Below are positions 19,723-27,518 of a DNA stretch of 64,000 bases, piece by piece. The stretch is taken from contig NZ_LR134310.1 in assembly GCF_900636745.1 (NCBI RefSeq), positions 62,001 to 126,000 on the forward strand, read 5' to 3'. This stretch comes from Actinobacillus equuli (GTDB lineage Bacteria > Pseudomonadota > Gammaproteobacteria > Enterobacterales > Pasteurellaceae). Made by a program: the position numbers and the translations under genes. Below the pieces are notes generated by a model. That model searched no databases, was not told the DNA's origin, and worked only from the letters and a program-made list of their open reading frames with translations. Positions within the stretch are counted from its first letter, which is position 1. Each line of letters opens with the position of its first letter.

Positions 19723-20928
19723 TTAAAGTCTACTTTCTTTAGCAGGTTGAGTAACACCTACCGCCTCTTGTTCAGAAACAATCACAAGTGCGTTATTACT
19801 TAAACGTTGGAAGCCACCGGTAACAATTAAGTCGCCTGCTTTAGCCCCTTTAGCTAATTGTGCATAAATACCACTACGGTCTAATGTTTTCACTTCAACC
19901 TGTCTCGCACGGTACATTCTATTCACATCCAATTTAGGATTTTGCTCCGCCATTTTTGCAACCAATTGTTTATCTTCGTCAGAAAGCGGTTGTAATACGT
20001 ACAGCGTTTCACCATACATTGTGTAAGTGACAGCAATTTGTGGCACAACAATTTGTTGTTTCTCGGTCGGTAACGCAACATTAAGACGAGTAAACATACC
20101 GGATAAAAGTTTACCTTGATTTTCGGTAATCACCGCTTCTACATTAATTAAGCCGGTTGTATGGTCCACGGCAGGATCGATTGCTGCAATATTTGCCGGG
20201 AATGTTTGTCCGGGTAACGCATCAACTACTGCCGTTACTTTTTGTCCTACGCTAATTTTTTGTACGTCCGTTTGCGGTAAAGTAAAGCGAACTTTCATTA
20301 CACTTTGATCTTCAACACGCACAATTTCCGTACCCGCCGGGATGTATTGCCCTACGTTTACATTGACAATACCGGCAATGCCACTAAACGGTGCATAAAT
20401 TTTACGACGACCGATAGACGCTTTTAATGACTCAATATTCGCAAGTAATTGGTTATAAGTTGATTGCGCATTATCTAATTCCGCTTTTGATGCACTATTT
20501 GATGCCACTAAGTTGCGGAAACGATCGTAATTCGCTTTTGCATTTGGTAATTGCGCTTGCGCTGCACGTAGAGTCGCTTCTTCAACGGCACTATCAAACT
20601 CTACTAATAAATCGCCTTTATTTACTCGCTGACCAGAACGCACGTGTACTCGAGTTACTGTACCTGTTGCTTCTGCACTTAACATAGCACCTTGATTTGG
20701 ACGAATGTATCCCACAGCGGCAATACTCGGTGTCCACTCTTGTGGCTCTACTTTCATCGCAGTAATTTCACTTACGGTTTCCGGCATATTAGCTGCCGCT
20801 TCGGCTTTTTTACCCGCAATAAATTTTTGCATTCCAGCAACGCCACCAAAGGCAACCAGCACTACAGCTAGGGTTGTCACAATTAAAAACTTTCTGCCAC
20901 GAGAGGGCTTTTGGTTTTCTACTGTCAT
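19723..20928 (-). CDS. acrA: RND efflux periplasmic adaptor subunit AcrA
   Basis: Membrane-fusion protein linking AcrB to an outer-membrane channel. The 401 residues start with one N-terminal membrane anchor (KFLIVTTLAVVLVAFGGVAGM); no lipobox Cys is seen, so it is probably anchored by this helix. The biotinyl-lipoyl halves AEATGTVTRVHVRSGQRVNKGDLLVEFD and KIYAPFSGIAGIVNVNVGQYI bracket a coiled-coil hairpin (about 120-170). The beta-barrel and membrane-proximal domains follow. It lies between acrR and acrB. Confidence 0.94.
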   Translation of the reverse strand: MTVENQKPSRGRKFLIVTTLAVVLVAFGGVAGMQKFIAGKKAEAAANMPETVSEITAMKVEPQEWTPSIAAVGYIRPNQGAMLSAEATGTVTRVHVRSGQRVNKGDLLVEFDSAVEEATLRAAQAQLPNAKANYDRFRNLVASNSASKAELDNAQSTYNQLLANIESLKASIGRRKIYAPFSGIAGIVNVNVGQYIPAGTEIVRVEDQSVMKVRFTLPQTDVQKISVGQKVTAVVDALPGQTFPANIAAIDPAVDHTTGLINVEAVITENQGKLLSGMFTRLNVALPTEKQQIVVPQIAVTYTMYGETLYVLQPLSDEDKQLVAKMAEQNPKLDVNRMYRARQVEVKTLDRSGIYAQLAKGAKAGDLIVTGGFQRLSNNALVIVSEQEAVGVTQPAKESRL

Positions 20929-20956
20929 ATATTCTCCATAGACAAATTAACTAAAT

Positions 20957-21535
20957 TTAGAAAGTAATCGCTTTCCAAGTACGTGAAATAATTTCCTCGA
21001 AATATTCTTCCGGAACCACGTCTTTCTTGACCTGTTGTAAATACGCAATGTCTGTTGCCGTTCCCATACTCAGGTAATACAACACCTCGTTAGGTAAATC
21101 GACAATCACACCTTGCTTTTTACCTTCGTTAACAAATCGGTTCCAAATAAATTCCGGATCATTAATTGTTCTATAAACAATTTCGCTGAAACCAAGCATC
21201 GCTTGGTATTGGGACAGGTGAATAGCAATCATGGGGTTGTCAGACAAGAACTGCCACTTTCTAACCCACAGTTGACGATATTGCTTGAAGAGAGATTCGT
21301 TTGGATCAAAATCAATGTTGATATAGCAACTATAGCGTTCATACATATGATTGGCTAGCTGGCTCAAAAGCTGATCTTTCGTGCTAAAGTATAAATAAAG
21401 CGTACCGGCCGCCACGCCAATTTCTTTCGCTATCTTGCGCATTGATAAATTTTGTAGGCCTTCCTTTGCTACAAGTAACTCCGTTGCCGATAAGATATGA
21501 TTGATCATATCATTCGGATCAGTTCGTCTGGACAT
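20957..21535 (-). CDS. acrR: TetR-family transcriptional repressor AcrR
   Basis: Likely repressor of its own operon with acrA and acrB, released by pump substrates. The 192-residue protein begins MSRRTDPNDMINHI; residues 8-55 form a TetR helix-turn-helix ending KEIGVAAGTLYLYFSTKDQLL. The C-terminal ligand domain is divergent. I place the start at 21535 because GGGAGG is five bases upstream; a longer frame to 21589 runs through that site and through the operator palindrome. The palindrome at 21558-21575 lies between the predicted -10 element and the gene. Confidence 0.92.
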   Translation of the reverse strand: MSRRTDPNDMINHILSATELLVAKEGLQNLSMRKIAKEIGVAAGTLYLYFSTKDQLLSQLANHMYERYSCYINIDFDPNESLFKQYRQLWVRKWQFLSDNPMIAIHLSQYQAMLGFSEIVYRTINDPEFIWNRFVNEGKKQGVIVDLPNEVLYYLSMGTATDIAYLQQVKKDVVPEEYFEEIISRTWKAITF

Positions 21536-21557
21536 AAAACCTCCCATGTTTAAATCC

Positions 21558-21575
21558 AATGAACAGTCGTTCATT
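21558..21575. promoter_or_regulatory. Predicted AcrR operator
   Basis: AATGAAC-AGTC-GTTCATT is a perfect inverted repeat with 7-bp arms, 23 bases upstream of the acrR start and just downstream of a TATAAT (minus strand, 21588-21593). The -35 for that element is weak. Confidence 0.65.
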
Positions 21576-21784
21576 TTATATTTATTCATTATAATTGAAA
21601 AGCAAAATATCTCGGCTGATAAACATTCGAGAAAAATTGACTGAATATTTTATCACTAACTCCTTTTCATAGTGATTTTTTTACTCTAATTTGCAAAAAT
21701 ATGGAAAATCCCACCGCTTATTACTCTCATTTCGGCTAATTTTATGCTACTATTTGGCAAATTTTTCTAACCTATCTTTTTAAT

Positions 21785-22006
21785 ATGGCAACTCAATCAA
21801 AATATCAAAGTAAACAATTCGATGCATTATCCAGCGACCTTATCGCAACACTTGAAAAACACAAAGCCCCCGTTGATCTTTCATTAATGGCATTAGGTAA
21901 TTTAATCACGAATATCTTACGTGAGAACGTTCAAACTGATGCACAGCGTCATGCTTTAGCGGATGCGTTCTCAAATGCATTAAAAAATTCTTTAAAAACG
22001 AAATAA
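21785..22006 (+). CDS. yejL: YejL family protein (UPF0352)
   Basis: A 73-residue all-helical protein of the UPF0352/DUF1414 family, beginning [15 protein letters not shown] and containing the conserved [19 protein letters not shown] segment. Function is unknown; structures of relatives are small helical dimers. It is immediately followed by yejM with 2 bases between stop and start, the same pair as in E. coli and Haemophilus. No good Shine-Dalgarno sequence is visible before the ATG. Confidence 0.92.
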   Translation: MATQSKYQSKQFDALSSDLIATLEKHKAPVDLSLMALGNLITNILRENVQTDAQRHALADAFSNALKNSLKTK

Positions 22007-22008
22007 GT

Positions 22009-23739
22009 ATGTTTGCACGCCTTCGCTCATTATTACCGACCAATTCTCGTCAATACCGAGAAGAAACCTCACAACGCATTACGTGGGGTCATTGGTTTAC
22101 CCTTTTTAATGTAGTGTTGGCGTTACTTATTTCTTCCCGCTACGCTTTTAATGCCGATTGGCCTAACACGCTATCAGGTAAACTTTACTTTTTTACCAGT
22201 TTATTCGGGCATTTCAGCTTTATTGTGTTTGCCTGCTATTTATTGCTACTCTTTCCGCTAAGCTTTGTAATTAAAAATGATCGTACCTTCCGTGGTGTTT
22301 CAGTTATTTTAGCTACCATCGGGCAAACCTTTCTTTTAGTCGATACCGAAGTATTTAAGCGATTCTATCTGCATTTATCACCGCTTGTTTGGGACTTATT
22401 AGTTAATCCCGAGCAAGGTGAACTTACTCGTCAATGGCAATTACTCTTTGTACCAATGCCACTTATTTTGTTAGCGGAAATGCTCTATTCACGTTGGTGT
22501 TGGCAAAAGTTACGTAGCTTTAATCGCCAAAAATGGGGTAAATATGTTGCTTATTTTTTCTTAAGTTGTTTTACCGCGACACATTTAATTTACGCTTGGG
22601 CGGATATGACGTTATATCGTCCGATTACCGCACAAAAAGCAAACTATCCGTTATCGCATCCAATGACTGCTCGTACTTTCTTACAAAAGCATGGACTGAT
22701 TGATCGTGCCGAGTTACAGCAAGAAATTGAAGAAAACGGTCGTTTAGATAGTTTCTATTTAAATTATCCGAAACATCAACTGACCTTTACCAAAAAGCCT
22801 CATTCAAATATTATACTGATCAATTTATCAGGATTACGTAATAACGCTATCAGTAGCGAAAATACTCCTGCACTTGCTGAAGTTAGTCGTAAATCATTAC
22901 GTTTTATGCAACATTACACCAGCGGAGATTCTCGTTCTGCCGGCGTATTAGGGATTTTCTATAGTTTAAGCGGTAAATATTTAGATTCGGTATTAGGTAA
23001 TAAAGAAGCATCACCACTGATGTTCGCTTTCCGTCAATCCGGCTATCAGTTCGGTTTGTTCTCACATAACGGCTTTGCAGATCCGGTGTACCACCAAGCG
23101 GCATTTGCCGGTATTTTGTTACCTGAATCAAAAAATAATCTAGATGCCATTTCACAATGGAAACAGTGGGTGAGCGAACGTGATGTTAATCAGCCTTTTT
23201 TCAGCTATTTGGATTTAAATTTACCGCAGGCTAATACCTATGAGCAGCAAACCAAATTACTCGACTGGCAATTTAGTGAAATTTGGTCACAATTAGAAAA
23301 GAACGCTTTATTAGCAAATACCATGGTAATTATTACCTCTGATCAAGCTAATCCAACTGATGAAATGAGCTTTACTCAGCAAGATATGCAAGTGCCGCTA
23401 ATTATCTATTGGCAAGGTGAAGTAAAACAATATGATTTACTCTCAAGCCATTTAGATATTATGCCGACACTGTTAACTCAGTTCTTTGGTATACTCAATC
23501 CGCTTAGCGACTATTCACAAGGGATCAATTTAACCGCCCAAAATAATCGTTTATGGGTGTTAGCGTCTAACCATAATTGGAATGTTGCGATTATGCCTGA
23601 CGGTGAACAATATCATATTGATCGTAAAGGTCATTTTGAGAAATTTAATGCTCAGGGCGAAAAAGAGAAAAGCGATCGTCCGCCTTTACCGCTTTTCTTA
23701 CAAATGATTCAGCAAAGTAATCAATTTGTAGAAAAATAA
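22009..23739 (+). CDS. yejM: Inner-membrane regulator of lipopolysaccharide synthesis YejM (PbgA/LapC)
   Basis: In E. coli this protein senses periplasmic LPS and, through LapB, protects LpxC from FtsH proteolysis. The 576 residues have five predicted membrane segments in the first 200 (for example VVLALLISSRYAF, FSFIVFACYLLLLFPL, VISVILATIGQTFLL). A basic linker and a periplasmic sulfatase-fold domain (about 260-560) follow. Sulfatase catalytic residues are not preserved at the NLSGLRNNAI position, consistent with a non-enzymatic role. It is cotranscribed with yejL and ends at a strong uptake-signal terminator. An uptake signal also lies inside the gene at 22379-22387. FtsH, its functional opponent, is encoded in the same window. 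Confidence 0.93.
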   Translation: MFARLRSLLPTNSRQYREETSQRITWGHWFTLFNVVLALLISSRYAFNADWPNTLSGKLYFFTSLFGHFSFIVFACYLLLLFPLSFVIKNDRTFRGVSVILATIGQTFLLVDTEVFKRFYLHLSPLVWDLLVNPEQGELTRQWQLLFVPMPLILLAEMLYSRWCWQKLRSFNRQKWGKYVAYFFLSCFTATHLIYAWADMTLYRPITAQKANYPLSHPMTARTFLQKHGLIDRAELQQEIEENGRLDSFYLNYPKHQLTFTKKPHSNIILINLSGLRNNAISSENTPALAEVSRKSLRFMQHYTSGDSRSAGVLGIFYSLSGKYLDSVLGNKEASPLMFAFRQSGYQFGLFSHNGFADPVYHQAAFAGILLPESKNNLDAISQWKQWVSERDVNQPFFSYLDLNLPQANTYEQQTKLLDWQFSEIWSQLEKNALLANTMVIITSDQANPTDEMSFTQQDMQVPLIIYWQGEVKQYDLLSSHLDIMPTLLTQFFGILNPLSDYSQGINLTAQNNRLWVLASNHNWNVAIMPDGEQYHIDRKGHFEKFNAQGEKEKSDRPPLPLFLQMIQQSNQFVEK

Positions 23740-23753
23740 GGATTAGAAATATA

Positions 23754-23810
23754 ACAAGCGGTCAAATTTAGCGAATTTTTACAAATTTTTTGCTAAATTT
23801 GACCGCTTGT
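23754..23810. terminator. Paired uptake signals, terminator after yejM
   Basis: ACAAGCGGTCAAATTTAGC pairs with GCTAAATTTGACCGCTTGT, a perfect 19-bp stem, followed by TTTTAT on the plus strand. It serves the convergent yejM and isomerase genes. Confidence 0.85.
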
Positions 23811-23855
23811 TTTATCTATAGCATTTATGTTTTAAGTATATAAAAACTTAACGCA

Positions 23856-24923
23856 CTATTCTGCCGTTTCATCGTAATACACTTCACCCATCATTAACGG
23901 TTTAGCAGTACGTACTAACGCTGCGCGAGTAAATTTGTAATCACCATCTACATTCTCACAAACCATATCAACGCTGATAAAACCGGACGGATGCTCAATA
24001 GTTACGACACTGCCGGTATCTTTATAAAGCGGATTCGCAACCGTACCTTCGATATTACACGCTGCAGATACGCAAATTGAACCGGTTACCGCATGGCTTG
24101 CATGACATTTGTCCGGTACGAAGTAGCGAGACGTAATATTACCTTTGCCAGCCGGTGCCGATAAAATCCCCATTTTTGGAATCACTTTTTCGGATACATC
24201 ACCTAATCCCATCATTTCACCCGCTTTACGGCGAATAGGCTCGATAATCTCGAATAACGCACGGTTTTCATCTAATTCCGCTTTGGTTTCTTTACCAGTT
24301 AGGCCAAGATCTTGCGCATTAAACAATACCATCGGCATCGCTACATCAATACAAGTCACATTATAGCCGTTGATATTATCTTGTTTATTACCGGTCGGGA
24401 AAACTTTACCGGTTTTTGCCCCTTCAATTTGGCTAAAATTCAAATTCACCGGCGAACCTGTTCCCGGTACACCGGATACTTCCGCATTACCCGTATATTT
24501 CAATTGTTTATTTGGCGACTCGGCAGAAACTTCGATAATACTGTTGGTATTAACGTTATTTACTACTACGCTCGTGATGCCATCTTGTAATTCAATTAAG
24601 CCTTTTTCACTCGCGAAACAAATGATACCGGATAAAATATTACCGCACGAAGGTGCCGTATCCACCACTTTTTGTCCAATACCGACTTGAGCAAATAAAT
24701 AATCTAAATCAACCCCTTCTTTTTCAGATTTTGAAACGATCGCCACTTTACTGGTTACACTTGTCGCACCGCCCAAACCGTTGATTTGAGTCGGGTCGCC
24801 TGATCCCATAATTGCCATTAAGAATTTATCACGTTCAGCTACATCTGCCGGTAAATCATCTTTTAAGAAATACACACCTTTTGATGTGCCTCCACGAATA
24901 ATCATACAAGGAACTTTTTTCAT
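23856..24923 (-). CDS. PrpF/YbhH-family isomerase (aconitate-type substrate)
   Basis: Member of the PrpF/GalD/YbhH family of DapF-fold isomerases, which shift double bonds in aconitate-like acids (2-methylaconitate, trans-aconitate, 4-oxalomesaconate). The 355 residues start MKKVPCMIIRGGTSKGVYFL; the conserved RGGTSKG phosphate/carboxylate loop is near residue 11, and SCGNILSG near 93 carries the Cys-Gly-Asn site. It looks closer to E. coli YbhH than to PrpF proper (NGLGGATSVTSKVAIVS, DYLFAQVG). The ATG at 24923 follows AAAGGTGG; a GTG at 24932 lies inside that site and is rejected. It is downstream of the DASS transporter gene, separated by an uptake-signal hairpin. AcnB and a GntR regulator are beside it. 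Confidence 0.85.
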   Translation of the reverse strand: MKKVPCMIIRGGTSKGVYFLKDDLPADVAERDKFLMAIMGSGDPTQINGLGGATSVTSKVAIVSKSEKEGVDLDYLFAQVGIGQKVVDTAPSCGNILSGIICFASEKGLIELQDGITSVVVNNVNTNSIIEVSAESPNKQLKYTGNAEVSGVPGTGSPVNLNFSQIEGAKTGKVFPTGNKQDNINGYNVTCIDVAMPMVLFNAQDLGLTGKETKAELDENRALFEIIEPIRRKAGEMMGLGDVSEKVIPKMGILSAPAGKGNITSRYFVPDKCHASHAVTGSICVSAACNIEGTVANPLYKDTGSVVTIEHPSGFISVDMVCENVDGDYKFTRAALVRTAKPLMMGEVYYDETAE

Positions 24924-24951
24924 TTTTTCCACCTTTGCAAAAAAAGTTATG

Positions 24952-24991
24952 AAATTTGACCGCTTGCTAGAAATAAGAAGCGGTCAAATTT
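24952..24991 (-). terminator. Uptake-signal pair between transporter and isomerase genes
   Basis: AAATTTGACCGCTT and AAGCGGTCAAATTT are exact 14-base complements with a 12-base loop, 13 bases after the transporter stop. It can reduce but need not abolish transcription into the isomerase gene. Confidence 0.7.
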
Positions 24992-25004
24992 TTGAATTAT
25001 TTTA

Positions 25005-26468
25005 CTAGCCCAAAATCCCCATACTTTGGAGCATTGACCACCAACCGAAACCGACTGTTACTTGGATAAGTAATGTCACTAACGCACACACGCCACCGGT
25101 AATCCAGAATGATTTCACATCGTGATACCCTAAGCCATAGATAACCGCAGCAGGTGCTGACGCATAGTGCGTTACCATACTGCCGTAGCTATTAGAAAAT
25201 AATAAGCCGAATGCTAAGAATATAGGATCAGCGCCGGCAGCCATACCCACTGCACAAAATACCGGCACCATTGAAGCCACATAAGCGGCACCTGATGCAA
25301 ACACATAACGTGCTAAGATACTTAATACTAAGATTAAGATCGTCACGACTGTTGGACTGCCTAAATCTGATGGTACTAACTGACTCATTGTGGTTGATAA
25401 CCAAACAAAGAATTTTGCTTGTGACAACACAGCAGCAATACCTAATAAGCCACCGTACCAAGTCAATGTTGTCCAACCGCCTTTGTTTTTAAGCACATCA
25501 TCCCAAGACAATACGGATGTAATCACAATCGCCGCCATTGCCGCAATCGCCACGGTAAATTCAGAAAGATTTAATTGTTTTGAGAACACCCAGCCTAACA
25601 CCGCACTGATAAATACGCCGGCTAGCATTTTTTCTTTCGCCGTCATTGGCCCCATTGCTTCTAAACCTTCACGGGCGATTGTTTTGTTATCGACATTTTT
25701 AAGTTCCGGTTTGTAAAGAACATAAGTGACAAAAGGTAAAAGTAATAAAGTTAGTAAGCCGGGAACAGATGCGGCTATAAACCACTGAGTCCAGCTAACA
25801 TCAATATTTAAAATCGGGCGCATTAACTCAAGTGCAACCGCATTTGGCGCCATTGCCGTTAAGAAAATAAAACCTGTAGTTTTAACCACCATATAAGTAT
25901 TAAGCAGCAAATAATGTCCGGCCTTGCGAGGTGAAGTTTCAGGTTCTGAACCTAAAGAAACCGCGATAGATTGCATAATCGGTGCAAGAATACCGCCGCC
26001 ACGCGCCGTTGTTGACGGCATTGCAGGCGAAATTAATAAATCTAACATTGCATTTACATAGCCCAAACGTAATGTTGTGCTACCGAATGCACCAATCATT
26101 TTATAAGCGATTCGGCGACCTAAACCGGTTTGTACGAATGCCGCACTCATGGAGAATGCTGCAAATACCAGCCAAGTTGTACCTGATTTATAACCGTCTA
26201 ATACCGCACCTTGTTTTACTGCGATTTTTGTGCCGTCTGCTAAAACTTCAGCAGGCGTATTACCAATGATAATAGCGGAAATCGCAACGGCAGCTAACAG
26301 AAGAGGAGGAGCAGGGAAAGGTTTGATAATGAGAGCAAGAATAGTACCGATATAAACACCTAAAATGTGCCAGCCAAGCACAGATAAGCCTTCAGGCGTA
26401 GGGAAAATATAAGTAACTATTGGGCATGCAAGAATAATTACATAGTGCAGAAGTTTTTTCAGGTTCAT
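25005..26468 (-). CDS. DASS-family di/tricarboxylate transporter (CitT/YbhI-like)
   Basis: Inner-membrane transporter of the divalent anion:sodium symporter family, in the branch of CitT, TtdT and YbhI. It likely imports or exchanges a di- or tricarboxylate. The 487 residues contain about a dozen hydrophobic segments. The repeated substrate sites appear as TAMAPNAVALEL near residue 205 and SNSYGSMVTHYASAPAAVIYG near 425. The pairing with a YbhH-like isomerase recalls E. coli ybhH-ybhI, next to which lies the aconitase-like ybhJ; here acnB lies close by. The start at 26468 has AGGTATTTCTT upstream. A candidate operator for the neighbouring GntR regulator lies 28 bases upstream. Confidence 0.9.
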   Translation of the reverse strand: MNLKKLLHYVIILACPIVTYIFPTPEGLSVLGWHILGVYIGTILALIIKPFPAPPLLLAAVAISAIIIGNTPAEVLADGTKIAVKQGAVLDGYKSGTTWLVFAAFSMSAAFVQTGLGRRIAYKMIGAFGSTTLRLGYVNAMLDLLISPAMPSTTARGGGILAPIMQSIAVSLGSEPETSPRKAGHYLLLNTYMVVKTTGFIFLTAMAPNAVALELMRPILNIDVSWTQWFIAASVPGLLTLLLLPFVTYVLYKPELKNVDNKTIAREGLEAMGPMTAKEKMLAGVFISAVLGWVFSKQLNLSEFTVAIAAMAAIVITSVLSWDDVLKNKGGWTTLTWYGGLLGIAAVLSQAKFFVWLSTTMSQLVPSDLGSPTVVTILILVLSILARYVFASGAAYVASMVPVFCAVGMAAGADPIFLAFGLLFSNSYGSMVTHYASAPAAVIYGLGYHDVKSFWITGGVCALVTLLIQVTVGFGWWSMLQSMGILG

Positions 26469-26495
26469 AAGAAATACCTCATTGTAAGTATAAAT

Positions 26496-26515
26496 TCATA
26501 TAATCATATATATAA
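26496..26515. promoter_or_regulatory. Candidate GntR operator upstream of the transporter
   Basis: TCATATAATCATATATATAA agrees at 15 of 20 positions with the perfect palindrome found upstream of acnB at 27456-27475, including the central ATATA-N-TCAT-N-TATAT pattern. It lies between the transporter start and its likely promoter. A larger inverted repeat (AAGTATAAAT / ATTTATACTT) brackets it. Confidence 0.5.
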
Positions 26516-26576
26516 CTAGTTGTATTTATACTTGCAAGTACCGATCTCGCAAAAATTTGAGATAAATCATAAAAAA

Positions 26577-26598
26577 GGGCAAAGATTACTCTTTGCCC
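26577..26598 (-). terminator. Intrinsic terminator of the gntR-type gene
   Basis: GGGCAAAG-ATTACT-CTTTGCCC, followed on the minus strand by TTTTTTATG. It separates the regulator from the transporter-isomerase unit. Confidence 0.85.
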
Positions 26599-26632
26599 AT
26601 TATTGTTCTATTATTTACACTTTTTTTGCAAA

Positions 26633-26646
26633 ATTTGACCGCTTGT
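26633..26646 (-). repeat. Single DNA uptake signal
   Basis: TTTGACCGCTTGT with the usual AT-rich flank and no inverted mate, 12 bases past the regulator's stop codon. Confidence 0.75.
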
Positions 26647-26658
26647 TTAAAGTCTTTC

Positions 26659-27399
26659 TTAGGTAATAATCGTCTCGTAGTAGAAATCTTCCGCTAGACC
26701 ATAAGATTCTCGATACTCAATAATGCTCCCGTCCAATCCTTTCGCTGCACGACACACTTTAATCACGGTTTTCTCTTGCCCGTCCGTTAAATAGGTATCG
26801 CTATGGCTTAATAAAATCGTCATTTGCTCCTTTGCCGAGACGACTAATTGCCCACATTTCTTAAAATAAAACGGATAAAGCAAGTTCTCAAATTGCTCCG
26901 GTTTTACTGAAAGTAATTCACCAAATTTTTCCGGAGACAGCCAAATCTTATCGCTCACAATCACTTTATTATCTACGGAGCGGATACGCTCAAGGTAGAT
27001 AAGCTCTCGTTCTACCGGCTCGCCTAATAGCTGATTAATCTTCGGGTTTGCTTTTACACTTTTAATGCATTTAACTTCACCGATTGGCGTTTCCGGCTTC
27101 CCTTCTTTGGCATTACGTAGATAGAATCGCACAATCGATGACTCAACAAATGCAGGATGTTTTAAGAAAGTCCCCTTACCTTGATGCTTAATCAGCACCC
27201 CTTCTTCCACCAAGCCTTCAACCGCTTTACGTACGGTTCCAATGGATACCTCATAAGTTGCCGCCAGTTCTTGTTCACTAGGAATCGCTTTCTCAAAGCT
27301 CCAATTATTTTCGGCTAAAAATCTTTGCAATTCGTATTTAATTTGTAGATAACGGGGAATTTTATTTAAATCGACATATTTTTGATCATAGTTAAACAT
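26659..27399 (-). CDS. GntR-family regulator (HutC/UTRA subfamily)
   Basis: A 246-residue transcription factor. The N-terminal winged helix (about 12-80) includes AIPSEQELAATYEVSIGTVRKAVEGLVEEG and the wing LIKHQGKGTFL, the hallmark of GntR proteins. The C-terminal UTRA effector domain (about 95-240) ends IIEYRESYGLAEDFYYE. It probably senses the carboxylate handled by its neighbours. It is divergent from acnB, with a perfect 8+4+8 palindrome in the 119-base gap and a related site before the transporter gene, so it likely controls both arms. Whether it represses or activates is unknown, but the palindrome just downstream of the acnB promoter favours repression. Confidence 0.9.
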   Translation of the reverse strand: MFNYDQKYVDLNKIPRYLQIKYELQRFLAENNWSFEKAIPSEQELAATYEVSIGTVRKAVEGLVEEGVLIKHQGKGTFLKHPAFVESSIVRFYLRNAKEGKPETPIGEVKCIKSVKANPKINQLLGEPVERELIYLERIRSVDNKVIVSDKIWLSPEKFGELLSVKPEQFENLLYPFYFKKCGQLVVSAKEQMTILLSHSDTYLTDGQEKTVIKVCRAAKGLDGSIIEYRESYGLAEDFYYETIIT

Positions 27400-27455
27400 T
27401 TATATTTTTCTCTTAAAATCAATTGACTCACTACCGAAAAATAAGTAGTGTTTCG

Positions 27456-27475
27456 ACATATAGTCATCTATATGT
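27456..27475. promoter_or_regulatory. Perfect palindrome, candidate GntR operator before acnB
   Basis: ACATATAG-TCAT-CTATATGT, two exact 8-base arms. It lies 43 bases before the acnB start and just after a possible promoter (TTGACT at 27423 with TAGTGT 17 bases on). It is also 57 bases before the divergent regulator gene, so it could serve both. Confidence 0.6.
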
Positions 27476-27518
27476 TTATAGGTTTCTTCTATTTCTAATT
27501 TATTGTGGGGTGACAATC

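Noticed and set aside
16591..21535. Acquired resistance island
   Set aside because: The genes form the standard acrRAB chromosomal operon of this family with normal composition and no mobile element.
27423..27518. 32-residue N-terminal extension of AcnB
   Set aside because: It lacks family homology, crosses the operator palindrome and has a poorer ribosome site than the ATG at 27519.
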